Origin: Myxococcales bacterium
GTDB lineage: Bacteria > Myxococcota_A > Polyangia > Polyangiales > JADJMO01
NCBI GenBank assembly: GCA_016709545.1
Contig: JADJMO010000001.1
Coordinates: forward strand, 434,001-498,000
Length of the DNA: 64,000 nt
Reading direction: 5' to 3'
Positions 31,768 through 41,945 of the stretch are shown piece after piece. Made by a program: the position numbers and the translations under genes. The notes below the pieces were generated by a model, which was not told the DNA's origin, made no database searches, and saw nothing but the letters and a program-made list of their open reading frames with translations. Every line of letters starts with the position of its first letter. Position 1 is the stretch's first letter.

Positions 31768-32078
31768 CTACTCGTGAGCGCCGAACCCGTGCACTCCGTG
31801 CCAGCCTGCTTGCACGGTGGCAGGCCGGCGGTGCAACCCTGGTAGAAGCAGCGGAGAACCGCGCTTACCGCGTCGGTAGCCTCGTTGCAGCCCTCGATCG
31901 GACCGATCGCGCGCTCGCAGATCGATCAACACGAAACCTCGGCGCCGCCGTCCGGGGCAGGGAGGTCGTGGTAGATCACGCCCCACACACACTCGTCCTT
32001 CGTGCTGCATGCGGTCGCGACGCAGGCGAACGCAAAAGCCAGCACGCCTGCGATTCGTCGGTGGTCGCTCGACACCAC
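31768..32078 (-). pseudogene. Cys-rich lipoprotein with in-frame TGA
   Basis: From a GTG at 32078 with a good ribosome site (AGGA 5 bases before) the frame reads a signal peptide with lipobox VATAC, then Cys-rich sequence to codon 50. Codon 51 is TGA (31926-31928). The same frame then continues with Cys-rich sequence (SICERAIG, GCNEATD, RCFYQGC, PPCKQ, ECTGS) to about 31767, after which it runs into the antisense of the neighbouring gene; a natural stop lies one base out of frame. A disrupted gene or sequencing error is most likely; see findings for the selenocysteine alternative. Confidence 0.4.
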
Positions 32079-32124
32079 GGATTCCTAGGTGCCTTGCGTG
32101 TTCCCGAGTTCAGCGGACTGGGTG

Positions 32125-32179
32125 TTTCTTTCTCCTGCACGAATGTAAAGCCACCGTTTTACATTCGTGCGGAAAGAAA
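32125..32179. repeat. Long inverted repeat (hairpin)
   Basis: Inner arms GCACGAATGTAAA / TTTACATTCGTGC (13 bp, perfect) with an 8-base loop, and outer arms TTTCTTTC / GAAAGAAA (8 bp, perfect) after a small asymmetric bulge. AT-richer than the surroundings. Might act as a bidirectional terminator or a folded RNA. Confidence 0.6.
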
Positions 32180-32227
32180 AATCGCGCCGCGCTAGGCTGG
32201 ATGGAAGGCCCAGCCGACGACGCGCTC

Positions 32228-32254
32228 CTGCTCTTGTGGAAGTTCGCGTAGGTC
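32228..32254 (+). repeat. 27-bp direct repeat, copy 2
   Basis: Matches 31741-31767 at 26 of 27 bases and again encodes LLWKFA plus stop in an otherwise non-coding context. Confidence 0.75.
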
Positions 32255-32296
32255 GACCACTGTGGTCCGGCCACCCGAGCGAAGCTACCCTGAGGG

Positions 32297-32461
32297 ATGG
32301 AGGACGCCGTGCTGGCCGCAGGAGGGGACTGCCTCGACGACGACGAGCGCGAGCGCCTGCACGAGTCCCTCCGTGAAGGCATCCGGCAGATGCAGTCAGG
32401 CGCGACCATCAGCGCTGAGGAGGCCATGGCGCAGCTCCGCGCGGAGCTGCCCGTGGGCTAG
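32297..32461 (+). CDS. 54-residue antitoxin-like protein
   Basis: MEDAVLAAGGDCLDDDERER then helical LHESLREGIRQMQSGATIS and EEAMAQLRAELPVG. The C-terminal pattern 'L..G...M.SG..IS.EE....LR' resembles ParD/RelB-type antitoxin ends, where the tail wraps a toxin. No toxin gene follows on the same strand; its end overlaps the stop of the minus-strand barrel-like gene. Assigned by pattern only. Confidence 0.4.
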   Translation: MEDAVLAAGGDCLDDDERERLHESLREGIRQMQSGATISAEEAMAQLRAELPVG

Positions 32462-33142
32462 AACGCCCAGCCGACGGCGAGGTCCCCGAGCAGCGCGAAC
32501 GTCTGGTCCTCGTCGGCCGGCTTCGCGCCGCCGCTGCCGAGGCGGGCGCCGATGCCGATCTGCGAGTCCACGATCCAGCGGTTGCGGAACACGTACTTGA
32601 ACCCGAGCAGCGGCCCGGCCAGCACGCCGGGCTGCACGACCGTGGTGCGCAGGGTCATGCTCGCGTCTCCCGCGCGCGACAGCAGCCCCGACACCCCGAG
32701 GTGCACGCCGCCGTCCTCGAAGTCGCCCGCGACGTACCACTGCACGGAGAGCCCGACCTGCCACAGCGGCGTGCGCGTGTCCTGACCCGCCGAGGTGCGG
32801 ACGGGCGCGCGGCCGTAGCCGATCGAGAGCGTCGTCGAGAACGAGTCCGACAGGCGGATCTCCGCGGCGAGCGCGCCGGCGGGGACCAGCAACCGCAAGG
32901 GCAGCCACTCGAGGACCACCCGTCGCGGCGGTGGGGGCGCCGGCTCCTCGGGCTCGCTCGCGAACGCGCGAGGCTTGTGTTGCACGGGCGTGGGCGCCGC
33001 CTCGGGGATCTTCTTCGAAGGGGCCTCCTCGAACAGGTCACCTTCGCCGAGGTCTCCTCAGGGCAGGCTCCTCGGCGGCGTGCGCGAGAGAGGCGTGCGC
33101 GACGAACGCGAGCGCGAGGGCGAACCCGGTCGTCGCGCGCAC
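32458..33142 (-). CDS. Outer-membrane beta-barrel-like secreted protein (one frame break)
   Basis: Seen: signal peptide from a GTG at 33142 (ALALAFVAHASLAHAAEEP), a Pro/Glu-rich stretch, then alternating hydrophobic/polar strands (LSIGYGRAPV, WQVGLSVQWYV, VHLGVSGLLSRAG, LLGFKYVF) ending in WAF, a terminal aromatic typical of barrel proteins. The frame slips near 33060. About 227 residues. Starts 5 bp after the upstream GNAT-like gene. No family recognised. Confidence 0.6.
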
Positions 33143-33147
33143 GGTCC

Positions 33148-34194
33148 TCAGTTCTCGTCGCCGGTGACGGCGAGCTTGCGGCAGAAGAGCAGCGCGTCGA
33201 CCCGGTGATCCCCCACGCGCAGGTGCTGACGCAGGAGCCCGGTGCGACGGAACCCGGCGGCGACGAACGCGGTCGCGAGGCGCACGTCGTCCACCGGGGC
33301 GAGCGCGAAGGCACACACGCTCTGGTTCTCCTGCAGGCGGTCGCACACGGCGCCGATCGCGGCGGCGAGGAAGTTGCGCTCCTTGTCGTCACGCGGCGAG
33401 GACAGCACCTCGAGGAAGGCGTTGCCGTAGCAGCGCTGGATCTCGGCGCCGATCACCACCTCGTGACCGCGCTGGCTCACGACCAGGTCGTCGCGGGTGA
33501 CGTCGCGGCCGAAGGCCTCGAAGCCGGTGAGCGCGCGACCCTCCTTGGTGGCCTTGTCGATGCGCTTGTGCGCGTCGGCCTCGGAGAGCGGTGTCAGCTT
33601 GAGGGGACCCGCGCCGAGGGTGATCTCCTTGGCGAGCTTGCGGGCCTGCACCATGGTCTTCTCGGCCTGCGCGGAGGCGACGGGGCTCGGCAGCTCCTCG
33701 TCGTCGTCGTCGTCGGGCTCCTGGTCGAGCCAGAAGCCGCCGATGCTGAACACGCCGGACTCGCCGATGCGGGGCGTGACGCTCGGGCGACGCTCGCGTG
33801 GCGCCGGCGCGTCGGCCGCGGGCACGACGCAGCCCATGATGAAGGCGTCGCTGCGCTTGTAGAAGCCGGCAATGTTCCCCTCGCGCGAGAAGCCGAGGCG
33901 GGACCACGTGGCGCACTCGTCGCGCTCGACGAGGACGATGATCTTGTCCATCTGTTCGCGGCGCGCGATCGACTGGACGAACACCTTCTTGGCGGGCGAT
34001 GCCCCTGCGCGGAAGTCGATGACCCGCATGGTCCGCGCGCGGCGATTGACCAGCAGACACAGCGAAACGACGTCGTTGCGGACGAAGACCTCCTCGAAGG
34101 TAGGCGCGTTCGCGCGCTCCTTCTGTGCACCCTTCTGCACGAGCGTCTTCGCCGTGACCTTCGTGCCGACGGCGGCACGCAGCTTGGTAGCCAT
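33148..34194 (-). CDS. Tandem GNAT-like protein, hypothetical
   Basis: 348 residues with two related halves: each has a beta-alpha segment and ends in a GNAT-like last strand (GFSREGNIAGFYKRSDAFIMG at ~100-120; GFRRTGLLRQHLRVGDHRVD near the end). An acidic linker with DDDDDEE joins them near residue 165. Acetyl-CoA-binding loops are not clearly conserved, so enzymatic activity is uncertain. Confidence 0.5.
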   Translation of the reverse strand: MATKLRAAVGTKVTAKTLVQKGAQKERANAPTFEEVFVRNDVVSLCLLVNRRARTMRVIDFRAGASPAKKVFVQSIARREQMDKIIVLVERDECATWSRLGFSREGNIAGFYKRSDAFIMGCVVPAADAPAPRERRPSVTPRIGESGVFSIGGFWLDQEPDDDDDEELPSPVASAQAEKTMVQARKLAKEITLGAGPLKLTPLSEADAHKRIDKATKEGRALTGFEAFGRDVTRDDLVVSQRGHEVVIGAEIQRCYGNAFLEVLSSPRDDKERNFLAAAIGAVCDRLQENQSVCAFALAPVDDVRLATAFVAAGFRRTGLLRQHLRVGDHRVDALLFCRKLAVTGDEN

Positions 34195-34284
34195 CCCCGT
34201 TACCTCCCCTGTCTACGCGCCCGTGCGTACTCCGGAGGAGGCCGGAAGTCATAGAGGATTTCGGCCACCTTGCGCCGTCGCAAA

Positions 34285-34311
34285 CAGTGCTTTCCAGGTG
34301 TTCAGCACTGC
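34285..34311. terminator. Stem-loop after the DHH-family gene
   Basis: CAGTGCT and AGCACTG form a 7-bp stem with a 12-base loop, just past the stop of the minus-strand DHH gene at 34327. No T run follows, so a terminator role is weak. Confidence 0.3.
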
Positions 34312-34326
34312 TTGGGCGGGAGCGCC

Positions 34327-35259
34327 TCAGTCCGGCGGCGATACGCGAAGCGCGGCCCAGACCTCCGCGAGTCGTCCCCGCGGCACCGACACGCGGGTGG
34401 GCATCCCGCCCGACAACCCGAGCAGGGCCAGGAAATCGATCCCGCTGTCGAACGGGGCAGCGAGGGCGATGGTGTCCCCGTCGGCGACGACCGCGATGGT
34501 CTCGCGCTCCTGGCCCAGCAGCAGCAAGAGCGTCTTGTCGTACGACCGACGTCGCTGACCCGTGACGTCCACCCACGCCACGCCGTGGGGGGTACCGGAG
34601 ATCCGGGCGAACCCATGGGCGAGCCGGCGCGCCTCCTCTTCCTGGGCGGCATACTCGTTCGCGGCGGCGTCGATGGGGACCCAGAGGGTCGCGTCGGAGA
34701 GGCCGGTCGCGAGGTGGCGGACCACGAGACCGAAGAGGCCCTCGTCGTTGGGGCGCCCCCGGAGGGCGCGGTCGAACCGGTGACCGATGGGCCCGGGCTT
34801 GCCGACGCGAGTGTCGATCGCCCGCGCGTCCTCGTCGGCCCCGGCGTACGGCTCGAGCCCACCGCGGAGCCACTTGGCCGCCGAACAGAGGCCGTCGAAG
34901 TCGGTGTGGCAGCAGATCGTGTCCACGGCACCGATGCGCGCGACGAGCTCAGGCGTGACCATCTCGGGACAGGCGGGGTGCTCTTGCTTGGTCGAGAGGA
35001 CGAAACGTGGGTCGCTCCGGAAGTCGGCGTGACGAGCGTGGTCGTGGTGATCGACCCACGCCGCCAAGCGCGGCCCTAGATCCTGGATGAACCGGAGCGT
35101 CGTCTTCTCGAAGTTCCCGGCCTTTCCGCCGGAATCGCCGCCGGTGTCGTAGGCGAAGGCGACGTCGACCACGACGACTCGGCCGTGCAGATCCTTGGCG
35201 CGGGGGAGCTTGCGAGGGGTGCCGAAGGCGATGCGCGCGGCCGCGGCGATGGACGACAT
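34327..35259 (-). CDS. DHH-superfamily phosphoesterase-like protein
   Basis: Seen: VVVVDVAFAYDTG in the first strand, WVDHHDH near residue 68 (DHH motif) and CHTDFDGLCSA near residue 117, the metal-site motifs of DHH phosphoesterases in the usual order. A DHHA1-like substrate domain follows, with GGMPTRVSVP near the end. 310 residues. Likely hydrolyses a small phosphorylated nucleotide or nucleic acid; substrate unknown. Confidence 0.7.
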   Translation of the reverse strand: MSSIAAAARIAFGTPRKLPRAKDLHGRVVVVDVAFAYDTGGDSGGKAGNFEKTTLRFIQDLGPRLAAWVDHHDHARHADFRSDPRFVLSTKQEHPACPEMVTPELVARIGAVDTICCHTDFDGLCSAAKWLRGGLEPYAGADEDARAIDTRVGKPGPIGHRFDRALRGRPNDEGLFGLVVRHLATGLSDATLWVPIDAAANEYAAQEEEARRLAHGFARISGTPHGVAWVDVTGQRRRSYDKTLLLLLGQERETIAVVADGDTIALAAPFDSGIDFLALLGLSGGMPTRVSVPRGRLAEVWAALRVSPPD

Positions 35260-35339
35260 GTCGGTTCCCCGTAGCCTGGGGCGTCGGCAGGCGGAAGCGA
35301 GTCGAGGCCTGCTGCAGGCGTGTTACGCTGGAATGGAGC

Positions 35340-37291
<1,952 letters not shown>

Positions 37292-37301
37292 AGGGCCAGG
37301 C

Positions 37302-39053
37302 ATGGCGCAGGGCATGGATTCACCGCAGGGCACGGTGCTGGACGACGACCGCTACACGGGCGAGGGCGAGGCGCCGTCGCTCGACCCGGTGGAGGCCGCG
37401 AAGATCCGCGCCGCGACCAAGGTGTGGCGCGAGGGGCCGCTGGCCGCGACCGAGAAGAAGCTCGCGCCGCGCGCCAAGACCTTCACCACCTGGAGCGGCA
37501 TGGAGGTCCCCGATCTCCTCACGGCGGCCGACGTGCCCGTCGACTACCTGCGCGACCTCGGCCTGCCCGGCGAGTTCCCCTTCACGCGCGGCGTGCAGCC
37601 CAACATGTACCGCGGGCGCCTGTGGACCATGCGCCAGTTCGCCGGGTTCGGCACGCCACGGCAGACCAACCAGCGCTTCCGCTTTCTCCTGCAAGAGGGG
37701 CAGACGGGGCTCTCGACCGCCTTCGATTTCCCGACCCTCATGGGTTACGACAGCGACTCGCCGCGCGCGCTCGGCGAGGTCGGCATGTGCGGCGTGGCCG
37801 TCGACACTCTCCACGACATGGAGGTGCTCTTCGACCAGATCCCGCTCGAGCAGGTCACCACCTCGATGACCATCAACGGGCCGGCGATCGTCCTGCTCGC
37901 GTTCTACGTGGCGCTCGCCGACGTGCGCGGCATCCCGCGCGACAAGATCGGCGGCACGATCCAGAACGACTGCCTCAAGGAGTTCATCGCCCAGCACGCC
38001 TGGCTCGTCCCGCCGCGCCCCGCCATGCGGATGGTCTGCGACATGATCGAGTTCTGCAGCCAGGAGGTGCCGCGCTGGAACCCGGTGAGCATCAGCGGCT
38101 ATCACATCCGCGAGGCCGGTTCGACGGCCGTGCAGGAGCTCGCGTTCACGCTCTACGACGGCCTCGAGTACGTGAAGTGGTGCGTCGAGCGCGGCATGGA
38201 CGTCGACAGCTTCGCGCCGCGCCTGTCGTTCTTCTTCGACGTCCACAACGACTTCTTCGAGGAGATCGCCAAGTTCAGCGCGGCGCGTCGCATCTGGGCC
38301 CGCGAGCTCCAGCGCCGCTTCGGCGCGAAGAAGCCCGAGTCGATGAAGCTGCGCACCCACGCGCAGACCGCCGGCGTCTCGCTCACCGAGCCGCAGCCGT
38401 ACAACAACGTCGCGCGGGTCGCGCTCCAGGCCGCCGCGGCGGTGCTCGGGGGCACCCAGTCGCTGCACACCAACTCGCTCGACGAGACCTACGCGCTCCC
38501 CACCGAGGAGGCGGTCACCATCGCCCTCCGCACGCAGCAGATCGTCGCCGGAGAGACGGGCGTCGCGGGCACCATCGACCCCCTCGGCGGGAGCTATTTC
38601 GTCGAGTGGATGACCAACGAGCTCGAGCGCCAGGCCCTCGAGTACATCCGCAAGCTCGACGACCTCGGCGGCATGGTCTCGGCGATCGAGCAGGGCTACC
38701 CGCAGCGCGAGATCGCCGCGGCGAGCTACCGCTTCTCGCGCCAGATGGAGACCAAGGAGCGCGTGATGGTCGGCGTGAACGCCTACGCGCAGGAGGCTTC
38801 GTCGAGCATCCCGCTGCTCAAGATCGACGAGGCGATCCAGCGCGAGAAGATCGAGGAGCTGCGCGCGTTCAAGGCCCAGCGCGACGTCGCCAAGGTCGAG
38901 GCCGCGCTCGCCGAGGTGCGCGCGGCGGCCTCGTCGTCGAAGAACCTGATGCCGCCGATCATCGCCGCCGCGAAGGCGTGGTGCACGCAGCAGGAGATCT
39001 GCGACGTGCTCCGCGACGTGTTCGGTACGTACACGGACCCGGCGGAGTTCTAG
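37302..39053 (+). CDS. Methylmalonyl-CoA mutase family, alpha (catalytic) subunit
   Basis: Radical B12 isomerase subunit that interconverts branched and linear acyl-CoAs. Seen: substrate-barrel signature NMYRGRLWTMRQFAGFGT, GLSTAFDFPTLMGYDSD, EVPRWNPVSISGYHIREAG, and NNVARVALQAAAAVLGGTQS. 583 residues ending without a cobalamin-binding domain, so it needs a separate B12-binding small subunit, which is not in this window. The text is closer to stand-alone mcmA1/isobutyryl-type alpha subunits than to the fused enzyme. Substrate (methylmalonyl- or isobutyryl-CoA) not assigned. Confidence 0.9.
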   Translation: MAQGMDSPQGTVLDDDRYTGEGEAPSLDPVEAAKIRAATKVWREGPLAATEKKLAPRAKTFTTWSGMEVPDLLTAADVPVDYLRDLGLPGEFPFTRGVQPNMYRGRLWTMRQFAGFGTPRQTNQRFRFLLQEGQTGLSTAFDFPTLMGYDSDSPRALGEVGMCGVAVDTLHDMEVLFDQIPLEQVTTSMTINGPAIVLLAFYVALADVRGIPRDKIGGTIQNDCLKEFIAQHAWLVPPRPAMRMVCDMIEFCSQEVPRWNPVSISGYHIREAGSTAVQELAFTLYDGLEYVKWCVERGMDVDSFAPRLSFFFDVHNDFFEEIAKFSAARRIWARELQRRFGAKKPESMKLRTHAQTAGVSLTEPQPYNNVARVALQAAAAVLGGTQSLHTNSLDETYALPTEEAVTIALRTQQIVAGETGVAGTIDPLGGSYFVEWMTNELERQALEYIRKLDDLGGMVSAIEQGYPQREIAAASYRFSRQMETKERVMVGVNAYAQEASSSIPLLKIDEAIQREKIEELRAFKAQRDVAKVEAALAEVRAAASSSKNLMPPIIAAAKAWCTQQEICDVLRDVFGTYTDPAEF

Positions 39054-39127
39054 GTCGCGCTGAGGTCTACAGTCCTCACTCTGGGCTGCCGAGTGCGATT
39101 GGTTGGCGACATGTCATTCTGATACGT

Positions 39128-40147
39128 ATGGTGCGGAGGGTGACGACTCCGCAGCGCTCGGACGAGCGGTTCCGGCTGGCCATCGAGGCCGCGCCGACGG
39201 GGATGATGCTGGTCGACCGCGAAGGGCGGATCGCCCTGGTCAACACCGAGGTCGAGAAGCTGTTCGGCTACCCACGCGCGGAGCTGATGGGGATGTCCGT
39301 CGACATGCTCGTGCCCGAGCGGTTCCGCGCTTCCCACCCGACGACCCGCACGAATTTCTTCGAGAGCCCGGCCGCGCGGCCCATGGGGGCCGGGCGGGAC
39401 CTCTTCGGCCTGCGCAAGGACGGCACCGAGATGCCGATCGAGATCGGACTCAACCCCCTCGAGACGCCCGAGGGTTGGTTCGTGTTGAGCTCGATCGTCG
39501 ACATCACCGAGCGGCAGCGCGCGGCGGAGCACATGGCGAGGTCGCTCCGCGAGAAGGAGACGCTCCTGCGCGAGATCCACCACCAGGTGAAGAACAACCT
39601 GCAGGTCATCTCGAGCTTGTTGCGCCTGCAGTCGAGCCGGGTCGAGGATCCGCGGTGGGCCGCGCTGCTCGAGGAGAGCCAGGCGCGCGTCGACGCCATC
39701 GCGCTCGTGCACGAGCGGCTCTACCTCGCCGACGACGTGGCCCGCGTCGACTTCTCGAGTTACCTCGAGGAGCTCGCGCGCAACCTCTCGTCGGCGTTCG
39801 CGGACGCCCGGGTCGTGATCGTCGTGCACGCCGGAGGCGCCGAGCTGCCGGTCGACTGTGCGATCTCGTGTGGCCTCGTGGTCAACGAGCTCCTGACCAA
39901 CGCGCTCAAGCACGCCTTCACCGACGGCCGCTCCGGCCGCGTGGCGGTGCGGGCGAGCCGGCAGGCTGAGGCGGTCGAGATCGAGGTCGAGGACGATGGC
40001 GTCGGCATCGAGGACAATCCAACAGGAGATGGTATGGGACTCACGTTGATCAAGGCGCTCGCGCGCCAGCTCGGTGGAGCGTTCTCGCTGGGGAGAAGTT
40101 CGGTGTGTGGCACGATCGGGCGGCTCTCGTTCGCCGTGCCGTCTTGA
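39128..40147 (+). CDS. PAS-domain sensor histidine kinase (HisKA_2 type)
   Basis: Cytoplasmic sensor kinase. Seen: PAS domain at about 10-135 (FRLAIEAAPTGMMLVDREG), then the HisKA_2/HWE-like phospho-acceptor EIHHQVKNNLQVISSLLRLQ, and HATPase with NELLTNALKHAF, DDGVGI and GMGLTLIKALA. 339 residues. Its stop TGA overlaps the TTG start of the next gene as TTGA, pointing to coupled synthesis of a two-protein signalling unit. Confidence 0.9.
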   Translation: MVRRVTTPQRSDERFRLAIEAAPTGMMLVDREGRIALVNTEVEKLFGYPRAELMGMSVDMLVPERFRASHPTTRTNFFESPAARPMGAGRDLFGLRKDGTEMPIEIGLNPLETPEGWFVLSSIVDITERQRAAEHMARSLREKETLLREIHHQVKNNLQVISSLLRLQSSRVEDPRWAALLEESQARVDAIALVHERLYLADDVARVDFSSYLEELARNLSSAFADARVVIVVHAGGAELPVDCAISCGLVVNELLTNALKHAFTDGRSGRVAVRASRQAEAVEIEVEDDGVGIEDNPTGDGMGLTLIKALARQLGGAFSLGRSSVCGTIGRLSFAVPS

Positions 40148-41945
40148 ACGCCGCTCGCATCCTGGTCGTCGAGGACGAGGGGATCGTCGCCCTCGACATC
40201 CAGCGCACCCTGGTTCGGCTCGGCTTCGACGTCACCGGCGTCGCCGCTTCGGCGGACGAGGCGCTCGCCCAGGCGCGGTCGGAGCCGCCGGATCTCGTCC
40301 TGATGGACATCCACCTGCGTGGCGCGCGCGACGGCGTGCACGCGGCCGAGGATCTGCGCGCCGAGCTCGACCTGCCCGTCGTCTACCTGACGGCGCACAG
40401 CGACGTGGCGACCGTGCAGCGGGCCAAGCTGACCGAGCCGCTCGGCTACGTCGTGAAGCCGTACAAGTCGGCGGAGCTCCTGAGCGTCATCGAGATCGCC
40501 CTGCATCGCAGCCGCGTCGAGCGGCGCTTGCGCGAGCGCGAGCACCTGCTCGCCACCACCCTCGCGTCGATCGGCGATGCCGTGGTGACCACGGACACGG
40601 CGGGCCACGTCGAGTTCGTGAACGGGGCGGCCGAGGCGCTCTTCGGCCTCTCGGTGCACGACCTGGTCGGCCGGGACCTCGCCACGATCGCGCCAGGCGG
40701 CGCGGCGCTCAGCGCGCTGATCCAATCCGCCATCGCCCAGCGTCACGCGAGCCCGATCGAGGCCATGACCCTGGATTGCGCGGGGCGGAGCGTGTCGTTG
40801 CAAGTTGGTGCTGCGCCGGTCGCCGACCCCTCGTCGGTGTACGGCGCCGTGCTCGTGCTCCGCGACGTCACCGAGCTCCGACAGATGCGCCGGCAGCTCG
40901 AGTTCAGCGATCGCCTCGCCGCGCTCGGCACGCTGGCCGCGGGCGTCGCGCACGAGATCAACAACCCGCTCACGTTCGTGTCCGCGAACCTCGACTTCGT
41001 GCGGGGGCAGCTGGACGTGATCGGCCGCCTTTCGCCGGACCCGGACACGTTGGCGCCGCTCCGCGAGGCGCTGGTCGAGGCCTCGTTCGGCGCCGATCGC
41101 GTGGCCCACATCGTGTCGGAGCTGCGCCTCTTCACGCGGCCCGAACCGCGCCCCGGACCCACACGGGTCGAGAACGTCCTGCGCTGGTGCATCGCGGTCG
41201 CCCAGCACGAGATCCGGCCGCGGGCGCTCCTGGTCGTCCGCTTCGGGGTGACCCCGCTCGTGATCGGTGACGAGACGAGGCTCGGTCAGGTGTTCCTCAA
41301 CCTGCTCGTGAACGCCGCCCACGCCATGGAGCCCGGCACGCCCTCGGAGAACCAGGTGACCGTGGAGACCGCCACGGAGCCGGACGGGGGCTGCACCGTG
41401 ACCATCGCGGACACCGGTGCGGGGATGACCGCCGACGTGGCCGCGTGGGCCAGATCGAGCTCGAGAGTGTCCCCGGTCAGGGGACGACGTTTCGGGTCCA
41501 CCTCCGCCCCAGCACCGAGACCCTCGTCGAGCGCCCCGTCGACGAGGTCGTCCTGGTCGAGCCCGGGCGGATCCTCGTGGTCGACGACGAGCCGTTCTTG
41601 CTGGCGACGCTGCGACGGACGTTGAACACCCACCACGTCACCACGTGCAGCTCGGTGAAGGAGGCGCGCGACATCTTGACGGGCGGAGCGCGGTTCGACG
41701 TCGTGCTCTGCGATCTGCAGATGCCGCACGAGACGGGCATGGATCTGTACCGCGATCTGCGCGCGACGGACCCGGACCAGGCGGACAGGATGCTCTTCCT
41801 CACGGGCGGAGCGTTCACCGACGAGGCGACCGACTTCGTCTCGACCCTACCCGACCGCGTGATCCACAAGCCGTTCGACCCGAAGGCGCTCCGCGCCCGC
41901 GTCGCGCAGTGCCTCACCGCCTTGCGGAGAGCGCCTTCAGGTTGA
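40144..41945 (+). CDS. Hybrid histidine kinase (REC-PAS-HisKA-HATPase-REC) with internal deletion
   Basis: Seen in order: receiver with ILVVEDEGIVALD and MDIHLRG (phospho-acceptor in VLMDIH), PAS domain, HisKA with GVAHEINNPLTF, and HATPase N box FLNLLVNAAHAME and G1 box DTGAGM. Right after GMTADVAA, at about 41444, the text jumps out of frame to GQIELESVPGQGTTF, the far end of the HATPase; the F and G2 boxes (about 30 residues) are missing. A second receiver follows (ILVVDDEPF, LCDLQMP, HKPFDP). As written the ATPase core is destroyed. Start TTG at 40144 chosen for its 4-bp overlap. The end overlaps the convergent monooxygenase gene by 32 bp. Confidence 0.75.

Larger units (their letters stand above)
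31768..32227. other. Segment bracketed by direct repeats
   Basis: 460 bp between the 27-bp repeats. It holds only the disrupted Cys-rich lipoprotein (minus) and a long AT-richer hairpin at 32125-32179. No transposase or integrase fragment seen. Could be the remnant of a small inserted element or of a local duplication. Confidence 0.4.

Noticed and set aside
32125..32179. Hairpin considered as a tRNA or tRNA fragment
   Set aside because: No cloverleaf arms, anticodon loop or CCA end; it is one extended stem.
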